From Methylobacterium sp. E-005 (GTDB lineage: Bacteria; Pseudomonadota; Alphaproteobacteria; Rhizobiales; Beijerinckiaceae), in NCBI RefSeq assembly GCF_022829725.1, contig NZ_JAKSYG010000133.1, forward strand, positions 1 to 36,100: DNA of 36,100 bases, read 5' to 3'. The notes below the pieces were generated by a model, which did no database searches, was not told the DNA's origin, and worked only from the letters and a program-made list of their open reading frames with translations. Below, in pieces: positions 16,421 through 25,337 of this stretch (the stretch's first letter is position 1; the number at the start of each line of letters is the position of its first letter). A program made the translations under genes and the position numbers.

Positions 16421-16617
16421 GTGCCATCAAGATCCTGGCCCGGATCCTCACGGCCCGGGTCGGTCCGCATATCGAATTGGCCGTGGAGACGGAGACCGGC
16501 GAGGTCCTGAAGGTGCTCGCCACCGAGGATCAGATCGACCGGCTGGTCGACGAGCTGGAGGACATCCTCCATTCGCCGACCGAGCCCGACGACGACGGGC
16601 CGCCCGCGGCCGCCTGA
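16417..16617 (+). CDS. Small hypothetical protein, 66 residues
   Basis: This small gene overlaps the MfnF-like stop by 4 bases (ATGA), and GGAGGAGAG lies just upstream, so it is translationally coupled. The product has an N-terminal helical stretch (ILARILTARVG), a central pair of beta-like segments (ELAVETETGEVLKVLA), an acidic helix, and a disordered acidic end. It has no signal peptide or membrane helix. I do not recognise it. The tight coupling suggests that it works with the MfnF-like protein or the membrane protein that follows 7 bases later. Confidence 0.75.
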   Translation: MSAIKILARILTARVGPHIELAVETETGEVLKVLATEDQIDRLVDELEDILHSPTEPDDDGPPAAA

Positions 16618-16624
16618 GCGGGCC

Positions 16625-17401
16625 ATGAGTCTGATCGCCGCCAAGATCGCCATCACCCCGACGCTGATGTGGGCCGTCTCGGCGGCGGCGCGCCGCTGGG
16701 GCAGCCTCGTCGGCGGCCTGCTGTCGGGCCTGCCGCTCACCTCGGCGCCGATCTCGATCTATCTCGCGGCCGAGCAGGGCGAGCCTTTCGCCGCCGAGGC
16801 GGCCATCGGCTCGGTGGAGGGGTTGGGGGCGGTGACGCTCTGCTACCTCGCCTACGCCCTCTGCGCCCCGCGGATGGGCGCCGTCGCGTCGATCGGCGTA
16901 GCCCTCGCGGCCTTCATCCTGGGCGGCGCCGTGCTGCACGGGCTCGTCCGGCCCGGCCTGTGGCTCGCCACGGCGATCGACCTGCCGATGATGGCGCTCG
17001 TCGTCGCCCTGTGCCGGCCGGGATCCTCACCCGGCGTGCCGCTTCGCCGGCCGCCGCGCTGGGACATGCCGGCCCGGCTGACGGCGGCCACCACCCTGGT
17101 CCTGCTGGTCTCCACCCTCGCGCCGCTGCTCGGGCCGGGCCTGAGCGGGGTCCTGTCCCCGATCCCGATCATTTCCTGGCCGCTGATCGTCTTCGCCCGG
17201 ATGCAGGACGGGGTTGGCGCTTCGCTCGACGTGGTGCGCGGCAGCGCCCAGGGGGCGTTCGGCGTGCTGGCCTTCTACATCTGCATCCATGCGACCCTCG
17301 GGGCGATGGATCCGGTCCTGGCCTACGCGCTGTCGATCGCCGCGTCGGCCGCCTGCGTCCTGCCCTGGCTGTTCGCGCGGCGCCGCCCGCGGGCGGCGTG
17401 A
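16625..17401 (+). CDS. Multi-pass membrane protein of unknown function
   Basis: This 258-residue protein consists mostly of hydrophobic segments, with about seven or eight likely helices. A short arginine/proline-rich cytoplasmic-looking loop lies near residues 135-150. The N-terminal part contains GGLLSGLPLTSAPISIYLAAEQG, and the second half SPIPIISWPLIVFA. The gene begins 7 bases after the 66-residue gene and is probably the last gene of the MfnF-like operon. No transporter family is recognised with confidence. Export or uptake linked to the C1 cofactor genes is only a guess from position. Confidence 0.8.
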   Translation: MSLIAAKIAITPTLMWAVSAAARRWGSLVGGLLSGLPLTSAPISIYLAAEQGEPFAAEAAIGSVEGLGAVTLCYLAYALCAPRMGAVASIGVALAAFILGGAVLHGLVRPGLWLATAIDLPMMALVVALCRPGSSPGVPLRRPPRWDMPARLTAATTLVLLVSTLAPLLGPGLSGVLSPIPIISWPLIVFARMQDGVGASLDVVRGSAQGAFGVLAFYICIHATLGAMDPVLAYALSIAASAACVLPWLFARRRPRAA

Positions 17402-17868
17402 GCCCCCGGATATAAGCCTGCACCCCGCTGGGGCGGACCTTGAGCCTGTTCGCCGCCCCGTGCGTCGACGCTCCGACGCGTGCCAATGGCCTTCGCCTGG
17501 GCCTGACCCTCACCATCCCGAGCCCACGGTTGATCGCCCACGCGCGCCACCGTCCCGGAGCCTCTCGTCCTGCCGTCGGCTTGAACGGGAGGCTCCGCGC
17601 GATGGATCCGGCCCGCCGCCACGATCATCCGTGCCGCCCGCCAGCCGGAAGTGGGGCCAGGCCGAGGCGAAGAGCCCCCGATAGCTTCGACCGCTTAAAG
17701 CCAAGGTTGTTCTGCATCGACGCGTCAAGCCGCTGCGGGTTGTGCCGATACAGAGACGATGCAGTGATAATGTCCTGACACTCAAGATCTGTTGCAACAG
17801 AGATCATGTTGACATCGCCGTGTTTGCTCTGCAGATCGTGAAACGATTTGTCAAAGACGAGATCCCAT
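17402..17868. promoter_or_regulatory. Intergenic region upstream of the chemoreceptor, with a 14 bp palindrome
   Basis: This 467 bp region has no convincing gene. Its last 170 bases are clearly less GC-rich than the surroundings. They contain the perfect palindrome TCTGTTGCAACAGA (17788-17801) and, 8 bases later, a consensus-like -35 TTGACA (17809-17814). The -10 at the expected distance is poor (CAGATC). This looks like a regulated promoter for the chemoreceptor, but the evidence is modest. Confidence 0.4.
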
Positions 17869-19557
17869 ATGATCGACCGATTGATGAACCTGAGATTATC
17901 GTACAGAATTTTGGCACAGACCGTGCTGATGGCTGTCATGTTGGCAATCATCGGTGTTTCGGGATTGCGGCTCTATTATCGCGAGATGGTGGCGGAGCGG
18001 ATGCAGTCCCTGCAAGCCATCACTGAGCTGTTCATGAGCTATGCTCAGGATCTCGAGGGGCGGGTGCGGAGCGGGGCCCTGACCCGGGACGCTGCCCTCC
18101 ACCAGCTGACCGAGACGGCGATAGCCATGCGCTTCGACGGCGGGACCAACTACGTCGCCATCTACGGGATGGACGGCACCGTCCTGGCGGTTCCCAATCG
18201 CAAGATCGTTGGCACCAATCAGCTGAATACGCGGGTCAACGGCGTGCGCGTGGCCGGAACGATCATCGATGCGCTGAAGACATCCGACACGACCTTGACC
18301 GGGTACATGTACCCCCGGCCGGGGCGCGAGGGCCTCTATCCGAAGACCACGCGTGCCGTCCTGTTCAAGCCCTGGGACATCATCATCGCGGTGGGCACCT
18401 ACACCGACGATATTGGAACGGCCTTCCTGTCGCTGGCCGCCGCTGCCGGGGGGCTGCTCCTCGGCATCGGCGCGTTGGGGGCGCTCGGCTCGATCCTGGT
18501 GGGCCGGAGCATCACGCGCCCGCTCGACCGGCTCGGCCGGCGGATGCAGGCCCTGGCCGAGGGCGATGTCGCGGCACCGGTCCCGGGGCTCGACCGGACC
18601 GACGAGATCGGCCGGATGTCCGCGGCCGTCGAGGTGTTCCGGCGCGCCCTGATCGAGAAGGCCGCGTTGGATCACGCCGTCGCACGGGAGGCGGAGGCCA
18701 AGGCCCGGCGCGGGCAGATCTTCGAGACCCTGACCAAGGCCTTCGAGACCACCGTCCGGACGCTGATGACGCGGGTCACGGCGGCCGCCGCTACGATGCA
18801 GGCGACCGCCGAGGCGATGGCGCGGACAGCCTCGCGGACCAGCGGCCGCGCGTCCCACGTCACGGACGCTGCCCAAGAGACCGCCGCGAACGTGCAGAGC
18901 GTGGCATCGGCGATCGAGGAGATGGCGAGCACCATCCAGACGATCTCCGGGCAGATGACCCAATCCTCGGTGATGACCAACCAAGCGGCGGCCGAGGCCG
19001 CGCGCACCGATGCCATCGTCGGCGAACTCGCCGACGGGGCCGAGCAGATCGGCGCCGTCGCCGGCATGATCGCGGCCATCGCCCACCAGACCAACCTGCT
19101 GGCGCTCAACGCCACGATCGAGGCGGCCCGCGCCGGTGAGGCGGGCCGCGGCTTCGCCGTGGTGGCGGCGGAGGTGAAGGCGCTGGCGCAGCAGACCGCG
19201 ACCGCCACCGAGCAGATCACGGGCCGGATCGGCACCGTTCAGGCCTCGACCCGGCAGGCGGTCGAGGCACTCCAGGGCATCGGCCGCACCGTCGCTGCGG
19301 TCAACGGGCTGACGATCACGGTCGCCGCCGCCATCGAGCAACAGAGCGTCGCCACCGAGGCGATTGCCGAAAGCATCGCGCGGGCGGCCAGCGGCACCGA
19401 TACGGTGACCGCCAACATGGCCGAAGTATCACGCGTGGCCGAGGAGACGGGGGGCGCGGCCGATCAGGTGCTGGGTGCCGCGGCGGAACTCGCCCGGAAA
19501 TCCGAGCAGCTCTCCGATGAGATCGCGCGATTTCTCGAACAGGTCCGCGCTGCCTGA
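17869..19557 (+). CDS. Methyl-accepting chemotaxis protein with periplasmic Cache domain
   Basis: This 562-residue transducer has a first membrane helix at about residues 12-34, a periplasmic single-Cache domain at about residues 35-185, a second helix near residues 188-214, a HAMP segment, and a cytoplasmic signalling domain. The hairpin tip is [20 protein letters not shown] near residue 420. It would pass ligand signals to CheA/CheW. The Cache type is often used for small organic acids, but the ligand is not predictable here. No CheR-tethering pentapeptide is seen at the C-terminus (FLEQVRAA). An in-frame TTG at 17848 exists. The ATG at 17869 is preferred because the helix then starts properly and a GACGAG lies upstream. 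Confidence 0.92.
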   Translation: MIDRLMNLRLSYRILAQTVLMAVMLAIIGVSGLRLYYREMVAERMQSLQAITELFMSYAQDLEGRVRSGALTRDAALHQLTETAIAMRFDGGTNYVAIYGMDGTVLAVPNRKIVGTNQLNTRVNGVRVAGTIIDALKTSDTTLTGYMYPRPGREGLYPKTTRAVLFKPWDIIIAVGTYTDDIGTAFLSLAAAAGGLLLGIGALGALGSILVGRSITRPLDRLGRRMQALAEGDVAAPVPGLDRTDEIGRMSAAVEVFRRALIEKAALDHAVAREAEAKARRGQIFETLTKAFETTVRTLMTRVTAAAATMQATAEAMARTASRTSGRASHVTDAAQETAANVQSVASAIEEMASTIQTISGQMTQSSVMTNQAAAEAARTDAIVGELADGAEQIGAVAGMIAAIAHQTNLLALNATIEAARAGEAGRGFAVVAAEVKALAQQTATATEQITGRIGTVQASTRQAVEALQGIGRTVAAVNGLTITVAAAIEQQSVATEAIAESIARAASGTDTVTANMAEVSRVAEETGGAADQVLGAAAELARKSEQLSDEIARFLEQVRAA

Positions 19558-19606
19558 CCGGCGCGGTCCGTAGGGCGAGGTCCCCGTTCCAAGCTCCGGG
19601 AGAGGC

Positions 19607-19646
19607 CTTGAGGAGGGGAGCTTGAGGAGGGGAGCTTGGGGGAGAG
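19607..19646. repeat. 14 bp tandem repeat, two full copies and a partial third
   Basis: CTTGAGGAGGGGAG occurs at 19607-19620 and 19621-19634, with a decayed third copy from 19635. It lies in the convergent gap between the chemoreceptor and rplS genes. Confidence 0.8.
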
Positions 19647-19657
19647 GACCCTGCGAC

Positions 19658-19690
19658 GTAAAAAGACCGGCTCGGCGCAGCCGAACCGGT
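19658..19690 (-). terminator. Rho-independent terminator of rplS
   Basis: On the minus strand an 11 bp stem (19690-19680 with 19676-19666, one G-T wobble) and a 3-base loop are followed after one base by five T residues (19664-19660). It lies 38 bases beyond the rplS stop. Confidence 0.85.
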
Positions 19691-19727
19691 TTCGTGATCT
19701 GCCGGGGCGCGCTGTGGGCGCGCCGGG

Positions 19728-20129
19728 TCACTCGGCGGCGGCGGGCGCCGCGGCCGGGGTGTCCTTGGCCTTGTAGCGGTCGGTGCGCTCGACGATGCGG
19801 GCCGACTTCCCGCGACGGTCGCGCAGGTAGTACAGCTTGGCGCGACGCACCTTACCGCGGCGGACCACCTTGATCGAATCGATCATCGGGGAATGCACCG
19901 GGAAGACGCGCTCCACGCCCTCGCCGTAGGAGATCTTGCGGACCGTGAAGCTCTCGTTGAGGCCGCCGCCCTGGCGGGCGATGCAGACGCCCTCGTAGGC
20001 CTGGACGCGGGTGCGCTCGCCTTCCTTCACGCGGACGTTGACGATGAGCGTGTCGCCCGGCTCGAAATCCGGAATGGTCTTGGCCAGGCGCGCGACTTCC
20101 TCGCGCTCCAGCTGCTCGATGATGTTCAT
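19728..20129 (-). CDS. rplS: 50S ribosomal protein L19
   Basis: This is ribosomal protein L19, which sits at the 30S-50S interface. It is 133 residues, with the conserved stretches [20 protein letters not shown] near residue 22, [21 protein letters not shown] near residue 45, [11 protein letters not shown] near residue 71 and [14 protein letters not shown] near residue 89. The C-terminus carries an alanine/proline-rich extension of about 15 residues. trmD and rimM, its usual partners in many bacteria, are not adjacent. It has its own candidate promoter, leader and terminator, so it appears to be transcribed alone. Confidence 0.98.
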   Translation of the reverse strand: MNIIEQLEREEVARLAKTIPDFEPGDTLIVNVRVKEGERTRVQAYEGVCIARQGGGLNESFTVRKISYGEGVERVFPVHSPMIDSIKVVRRGKVRRAKLYYLRDRRGKSARIVERTDRYKAKDTPAAAPAAAE

Positions 20130-20456
20130 GGCATAGCTCCAGCCGTCGCGCCGTGACGCCCCTCATGGGCGGTCGGCGCCAGGATTTCGGCGATCCTGTT
20201 GTGAGTTGGCCGGCTCTCTACAGGATCAAGCCCGGCTTGTCGATTGGGTCGACGCGGAGGCCATCGGAACGCGCCGCAGCTTCCCGTGCTGATCGCGTGG
20301 ACGACCCCGACGCCGTCGACTGGGCTGGATCGACCTCAATGAAGTCTCACTCGCGGAGGCCGTCCAGCCAGGGAGCGGCCCATGGGCGAGGATCCCGGAT
20401 CACCGGCCATCGCGGTTCAGGCGCCCGGGGAGCGGCGTGCGGTTGATCGGCCCGCC
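20130..20456 (-). promoter_or_regulatory. rplS promoter and leader region
   Basis: On the minus strand a -35-like TCGACA (20243-20238) is followed after 17 bases by a -10-like TAGAGA (20220-20215), which would start the rplS transcript near 20208. The leader would then fold a short hairpin, CAGGAT (20198-20193) with ATCCTG (20185-20180). The remaining bases towards 20456 show no gene or clear signal. Confidence 0.4.
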
Positions 20457-21098
20457 TCAGCCCTTCTCGTGCCAGACGCAGTTCCGGGCCAGGATCTCCA
20501 GGTTCACGTCGGATTTCTGCGGCTGCGGCAGGGTCTTGCCGTCCATGGCGAGGTCGATCTTGATCTCGACCTGCCCCTTCGCCTCGGCCGTGCGGCGGGA
20601 GAAGTAGCAGTACTGCTGGTAGGGCTGGTCGGCGTTGTCCTTGAAGTTCCAGCCGGTCACGATCTGCCCGTCGAGGTAGGGCACCTGCTTGAACACCGTG
20701 AAGGTCGTGTTCACCGTCGCCTTCGAGGCCGGGGCGGCGTCGCTGCCGAGCTGCGCCTTGGTGGGGGTCGGCGAGGCCGAAGCCTTGGGCAGGCCTTCGA
20801 GCTTGAGGGTGTTGTCGGTGAGCGTGACCTCGCCCTTGGTCTTCAGCGTCACATCCGAGAGCGCGGCCTGCATGGCGGAGGCGATCTTCTCCGCTGCGGT
20901 GTCGAACTGGTTGAGCGTGGCCCAGCCATAGGCCGCCGCGCCGACGCCGATCCCGGTGAGGCACAGGAAGGCGCCGAAGCCCAGGGCCCGGAACAGGAAG
21001 GCCCGGGCCGCGACGTAGCTCGAATCCGCCCGCAGGCGGGAATTCACCTGCTGGGCGAGGGCGACGTTCTCAGGGGTTCCGCCGGCGACGTAGTTCAT
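20457..21098 (-). CDS. Single-pass membrane protein of unknown function
   Basis: This 213-residue protein has a short cytoplasmic-looking N-terminus, one membrane helix (about residues 36-60) and a C-terminal domain that is probably periplasmic. Two cysteines of that domain lie in QYCYFSRR and ARNCVWHEKG. A serine/proline/alanine-rich stretch lies near residues 105-125. Its start overlaps the stop of the upstream gene by 4 bases, so the two are coupled. I do not recognise the family. Its topology makes it a natural partner of the four-helix protein encoded before it. Confidence 0.8.
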   Translation of the reverse strand: MNYVAGGTPENVALAQQVNSRLRADSSYVAARAFLFRALGFGAFLCLTGIGVGAAAYGWATLNQFDTAAEKIASAMQAALSDVTLKTKGEVTLTDNTLKLEGLPKASASPTPTKAQLGSDAAPASKATVNTTFTVFKQVPYLDGQIVTGWNFKDNADQPYQQYCYFSRRTAEAKGQVEIKIDLAMDGKTLPQPQKSDVNLEILARNCVWHEKG

Positions 21099-22363
21099 GC
21101 GCCGGCTCCCGCGGCAGGCAGGGTCGGGCTCGGAGCGGTCTGTCCGGGCAGGGCCTGCTGGCCTTGGACCGGCCGGTTCATCGGGATCACCGCCCCGGAG
21201 GCGTTGGCCGCGTTGGCCGCCCGCGGCAGGATCGGCTCAGGATGCGAGCGCAGGGCGTCGGCGATCGCGTCCAGCATGTAGGGGGCGGCCTCGGGGTTCA
21301 CGGCCGCGCCGAGGTCGTCCTCGTCCATGAAGGTCCGGCGGGTCGAGACCGCGCAGAGGGCCAGGATCGTGGATGCGAAGGCGGCGCAGATGGCCGGCAC
21401 GAACACGAAGATCCGCAGGAAGGCGTGGACCTGGCTCTCGGTCACGTCGATCGGATCGACGCCGTACACCATGGCGGTGAAGGAGTGGAGCTGCGAGCGG
21501 TTGACCGCGTTGCGGTAGCCCTGCTCGGCATCGGCCACCCGCCGGTCGGCGGCACCCGGATCGAGCTCCGTCCGCGCCTTGCGGGCCTCCTCAAGGTTCT
21601 TGATCAGGGCGGCGCGGTCGGCCGAGGCCTTGCTGACCTGCGCCGACAGGGCGGCGACCCGCGGATCGGCGAGGCATTTCAGGTTCTGGTACTTCCGGCC
21701 CTTGCTGTTGGTGCCGAAGACCCGCTCGCAGCGCTGGGCCGGCAGGCCGGCGAGCTGCTGGGCGTTGTCGGCCGAGCGCTTCTCGATCTGGTCGAGCTCG
21801 GCCGTGTATTGCGCGACGCGCTCGTCCGCCGCCTTGATGCGGTCGCCGATCGTGGCGCGGTCGGCCTGGGCGTCCTTCAGCGCGGTCTTGGCCTTGGCGG
21901 CCTCCATCAGGCGGGGATGGAACATCATCTCGCCGAGCTGCGACACCGACTTGGTGGTCACGCCCGCCGCGAAGATGATGCCGAGCACCGCCAGCGCGCG
22001 CACGAAGTACGAGCGCTGGGTGCGCGCCAGGATGCCGAGCGGCACCCGGCAGAGCTCCACCGCGGCGTAGACCATCGGCGCCAGCAGCATGAAGTAGAAG
22101 GCGTGCCAGTCGCCGTCGCTGTAGACGCCCGCGAACAGCCACGCGCCCCAGAGCGAGGCGCCGATCACCATGAACTCGACGAGGTAGGCGATCGCCACGT
22201 AGCCCCACTTGACGCGGTAGCCGCGGTCGACGTGGCGCTGGTGGCGCCAGCGGTCCGATTCCAGCCTCCATTCGCGCTGCTCGCGCTTCCGGTCGCGGTT
22301 GGGGGGCGTTTGGGGACCGGCAAAGATCGATTTGATGGAGATCATCGGCCTCGTCACATCCAT
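21095..22363 (-). CDS. Four-helix membrane protein with periplasmic coiled coil, unknown function
   Basis: This 422-residue protein has a basic N-terminus (RDRKREQREW), predicted helices near residues 54-80, 88-111, 118-138 and 316-340, and a long helical segment between the third and fourth (about 150-295) with heptad-like spacing. By the positive-inside rule the long segment faces the periplasm. It contains Cys212 and Cys230, which could form a disulfide. The C-terminal 80 residues are proline/alanine-rich and cytoplasmic. A second ATG at 22345 is possible. It is the first gene of a two-gene operon and diverges from the antiporter gene across 287 bases. No family name is recognised. Confidence 0.8.
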   Translation of the reverse strand: MDVTRPMISIKSIFAGPQTPPNRDRKREQREWRLESDRWRHQRHVDRGYRVKWGYVAIAYLVEFMVIGASLWGAWLFAGVYSDGDWHAFYFMLLAPMVYAAVELCRVPLGILARTQRSYFVRALAVLGIIFAAGVTTKSVSQLGEMMFHPRLMEAAKAKTALKDAQADRATIGDRIKAADERVAQYTAELDQIEKRSADNAQQLAGLPAQRCERVFGTNSKGRKYQNLKCLADPRVAALSAQVSKASADRAALIKNLEEARKARTELDPGAADRRVADAEQGYRNAVNRSQLHSFTAMVYGVDPIDVTESQVHAFLRIFVFVPAICAAFASTILALCAVSTRRTFMDEDDLGAAVNPEAAPYMLDAIADALRSHPEPILPRAANAANASGAVIPMNRPVQGQQALPGQTAPSPTLPAAGAGA

Positions 22364-22650
22364 CGGGTCCGGTTCCGGGCACAGCCAGCCGAGCTTAACC
22401 CCGGTTTAACTCCTGCGTGTATGCGCGCATTGTGCCGATTTTGGGCCGCGTTGCACGCCTGCACTGTACGCTACCGGGCCTGCCGCCCGGGTGGCCGAAA
22501 TGTCTCACCCGGTTCATGTATCCGGCTTGTGTCGCAGCACACCTGCCCGGGTCCGGAATTCGATTGCTCCCGATGGGGTGGGGACCCATGATCGCGCAGC
22601 CGTGATCGGCATCCCCGCCGCCGCCAGAGACGAGGTTCGATCCGCCGCCG

Positions 22651-24504
22651 ATGCCAGAGGTCCACCCGGGTTCCTACAAGGAAGCGATCCTGTTCCTCGT
22701 CACCGCGGGGATCGTGGTGCCGCTGTTCCACCGCCTGCGGATCTCGCCGGTGCTCGGCTTCATCGGTGCCGGCGCCCTGCTCGGACCCTACGGCCTCGGC
22801 CGGCTGGCAGAGGCCTATCCCTTCGTCCACCTCTTCACCATCGGCAACCGGGCCGAGATCGCGCACCTCGCCGAGTTCGGCGTGATCTTCCTGATGTTCA
22901 TGATCGGGATCGAGCTGTCCTGGGAGCGCCTGAGGACCCTGCGGCGGCTGGTCTTCGGCCTCGGCTCCCTGCAGGTGGGCTGCTCCACGCTCATCCTGGC
23001 GATGATCCTCTACGGGCTCAACGTGCCGCTGGTCGGCGCCGCGATCGTCGGGATCGGGCTCGCCCTGTCGTCCACCGCGGTGGTGCTGCCGGTGCTGGCG
23101 GAGCAGAAGCGGCTCAACGCGCCGACCGGGCGCACGAGCTTCGCGGTGCTGCTGTTCCAGGATCTGGCGGTGGCGCCGGCCCTGTTCGCCATCGCGGTGC
23201 TCGGCCGGGACGACGGGGGCGACAAGGGCTGGGCCCTCGCCCTGGCTCTGGGCCAGGCCGCGGTCGCGCTGGTGCTGATCGTGATCGCCGGCCGCCTCGC
23301 CCTGCGGCCGCTGTTCCAGCTGGTGGCGCGCACGCGCTCCACCGAGCTGTTCATGGCGGCCTGCCTCCTCGTCATCGTCGGCACGGCGCTGACCGCGGCG
23401 GCGAGCGGCCTGTCGATGACGCTCGGCGCCTTCGTGGCCGGGCTGCTGCTCGCCGAGACCGAGTACCGCCGGGCGATCGAGGCGACCATCGACCCGTTCA
23501 AGGGCCTGCTGCTCGGCGTGTTCTTCGTCTCGGTGGGGATGAACCTCGATCCGGCCCAGCTCATGGCGACGCCGGGCGCGATCCTGGGCCTGTCGCTCGC
23601 CCTGGTGCTGATCAAGGGGGCCGTGGTGGTGATGGCGGCCCCCGTGATGAAGATCCCCCGGCCGGTGGCGATCGAGACGGCCTTGCTGCTCGGGCCGGGC
23701 GGGGAGTTCGCCTACGTGCTGATCGGCGGCGCCATGGCGACCGGGCTGGTGCCCGAGGAGGTCGGGGCCGCCGCCCTGGTGGTGACCACCGTCACGATGA
23801 TCATGATCCCGGCGCTGGCGGCGATCGGCCGACGGCTCAAGCAGCGGGCGACCGCCCAGGCCCAGGCCGCCGCGGGGGCACAGGCACCGCTGCCCGAGCG
23901 GGTGGAGAACCGGGTGATCGTGGCGGGTTTCGGCCGCGTCGGCCGGCAGGTCGGCGAGATGCTGGAGAAGCACAAGATCCCGTATCTCGCCCTCGATTCG
24001 GACCCGGCCCGGGTCGCCGAGCAGCGCCGCACCGGGAAGCCGGTCTATTTCGGCGATTCCGGCAACACCGAGATCCTGCGCCATTGCGACATCGCCTCGG
24101 CCCGGGCCCTGGTGGTGACCCTCGACAACCCCCGGGCGGTCGAGGCGGCGGTAGTCGCGGCCCGCGCCGAGCGGCCGGACCTGACCATCGTGGCCCGGGC
24201 CCGCGATGCCCGCCACGCCACGGCGCTCTACGAACTCGGCGTCGACGACGCGGTGCCGGAGACGATCGAGGCCTCGCTGCAATTGTCGGAGGCGGTTCTG
24301 GTCGATGTCGGCGTGCCGATGGGGCTTGTGATCGCGTCGATCCACGAGCGGCGGGACGAGTACCGTGCCCTGCTCAAGAAGCGCGAGAACGAGGCGAAGC
24401 CGATTTTCCGGGCCCGGCGGACCGTGGGGAAGGCGCTCGGCAAGCCCGCTCCCGTCAAGCGGGAGCCCGAGCCTCAGGCGGCCAGCCAGGAGACGGTCGG
24501 TTAG
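22651..24504 (+). CDS. CPA2-family cation:proton antiporter, KefB/KefC-like, with TrkA-N domain
   Basis: This 617-residue antiporter has a membrane domain of about 12 helices (residues 8-395), beginning with ISPVLGFIGAGALLGPYGLG, and a cytoplasmic Rossmann (TrkA-N/RCK) domain starting at NRVIVAGFGRVGRQVGEML near residue 421, where GFGRVG is the nucleotide-binding glycine motif. Proteins of this class exchange K+ or Na+ for protons and are gated by nucleotide or glutathione signals. The short hydrophilic tail is typical. Its ATG at 22651 has only a distant GAGG. The stop lies inside a 13-base direct repeat (AGGAGACGGTCGG) at 24488-24500 and 24503-24515. Confidence 0.9.
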   Translation: MPEVHPGSYKEAILFLVTAGIVVPLFHRLRISPVLGFIGAGALLGPYGLGRLAEAYPFVHLFTIGNRAEIAHLAEFGVIFLMFMIGIELSWERLRTLRRLVFGLGSLQVGCSTLILAMILYGLNVPLVGAAIVGIGLALSSTAVVLPVLAEQKRLNAPTGRTSFAVLLFQDLAVAPALFAIAVLGRDDGGDKGWALALALGQAAVALVLIVIAGRLALRPLFQLVARTRSTELFMAACLLVIVGTALTAAASGLSMTLGAFVAGLLLAETEYRRAIEATIDPFKGLLLGVFFVSVGMNLDPAQLMATPGAILGLSLALVLIKGAVVVMAAPVMKIPRPVAIETALLLGPGGEFAYVLIGGAMATGLVPEEVGAAALVVTTVTMIMIPALAAIGRRLKQRATAQAQAAAGAQAPLPERVENRVIVAGFGRVGRQVGEMLEKHKIPYLALDSDPARVAEQRRTGKPVYFGDSGNTEILRHCDIASARALVVTLDNPRAVEAAVVAARAERPDLTIVARARDARHATALYELGVDDAVPETIEASLQLSEAVLVDVGVPMGLVIASIHERRDEYRALLKKRENEAKPIFRARRTVGKALGKPAPVKREPEPQAASQETVG

Positions 24505-24594
24505 GAGACGGTCGGCCAAGCCGGGGAGGCTGGCCGACGCGTCCGGTCGAAGGTCTTCAGGGCAGCTTGGGTCCCACGACGCCGTCGTGCCTCC

Positions 24595-25002
24595 TCAGAC
24601 GAAGGCGGGCTGGGCCTCTTCCACCTTGGGACGCCGCACGGCGCGGCTGCGCGGCGCCGGCTCGAACCCATCGGCGAAGCTGCACCGATAGACCAGCTCG
24701 TCGGCTGGTCCCAACCCGGTGACAAGCGGTACCGTCACAGTGTCGCCGGAGAAGCGCCAGCCCCGGGCGCCCTTGTCCCAGTAGAGCCAGACCGTGCCGG
24801 GATAGCCCCGGAGGGTGAACACCGCGGCCTTGCGCGACAGGGCCTGCACGGCCCGCGGCGCGTACATGCCCTTGTCGCGGTAAGCTTGTTGCGTCGCCTC
24901 GGGCTGGCGGTCCATGAAGGTGTTGCGCACCAGCTGAATCGTTGCGCCCGGCTTCGCGAGAAACCGCTTGAAGTCCGTCAGATTCTGCAGGACGACCGCC
25001 AT
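24595..25002 (-). CDS. Hypothetical protein, 135 residues
   Basis: This small soluble protein is read from the ATG at 25002, which has GAGGAG 8 bases upstream. The open frame extends to 25140, but that part is basic and unlikely to be translated. Notable stretches are LQNLTDFKRFLAKPG at the start, AVFTLRGYPGTVWLYWDKG near residue 60, and a basic C-terminus. There is no signal peptide or membrane helix. I do not recognise the family. It converges with the antiporter gene and diverges from the VWA gene. Confidence 0.75.
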   Translation of the reverse strand: MAVVLQNLTDFKRFLAKPGATIQLVRNTFMDRQPEATQQAYRDKGMYAPRAVQALSRKAAVFTLRGYPGTVWLYWDKGARGWRFSGDTVTVPLVTGLGPADELVYRCSFADGFEPAPRSRAVRRPKVEEAQPAFV

Positions 25003-25337
25003 CGCAGGTCTCCTCGCTTGCCCTGTACGGCCCGCGTCGCCGCGCCCGCACCCACTCGATCCGTCGAGTTGAGCGATTCCCATGACTGATTGCGTGACCG
25101 GGCGAGGGGTGCCGCGGCACATATCAACAGATTCGGCCACTTATACCCAGATTCTGCGGATGGAGGAGCGGGAGAGACTCTCGCCGATGTCGGAATCGAC
25201 TCTGCGCATGGTGCTGAATCCTGTCGACCAGCCACGAAGATTCGGAATCGATTCCAAAACGTCCTGCCAAGCTTGGTCCCAGTGAGTCCGATTCGCCTGG
25301 ACTTGACCTGCATCGCCAACTGGCGCGTTTCTCTTGG
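25003..25337. promoter_or_regulatory. Divergent intergenic region with repeated TCGGAATCGA
   Basis: This 335 bp region lies between the 135-residue gene and the VWA gene. The 10-mer TCGGAATCGA occurs at 25190-25199 and 25242-25251. The second copy lies in the 12 bp palindrome GGAATCGATTCC. No gene is supported. The repeated motif could be a regulator site. Confidence 0.4.

Noticed and set aside
17440..17778. Plus-strand frame of 112 codons in the gap before the chemoreceptor
   Set aside because: There is no ribosome binding site, no domain, and the composition is typical of non-coding GC-rich DNA.
17625..17951. Minus-strand frame of 108 codons over the chemoreceptor start, with less biased composition
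   Set aside because: It overlaps the promoter and first codons of a certain gene, has no good ribosome binding site and no known motif. The less biased composition reflects the local drop in GC.
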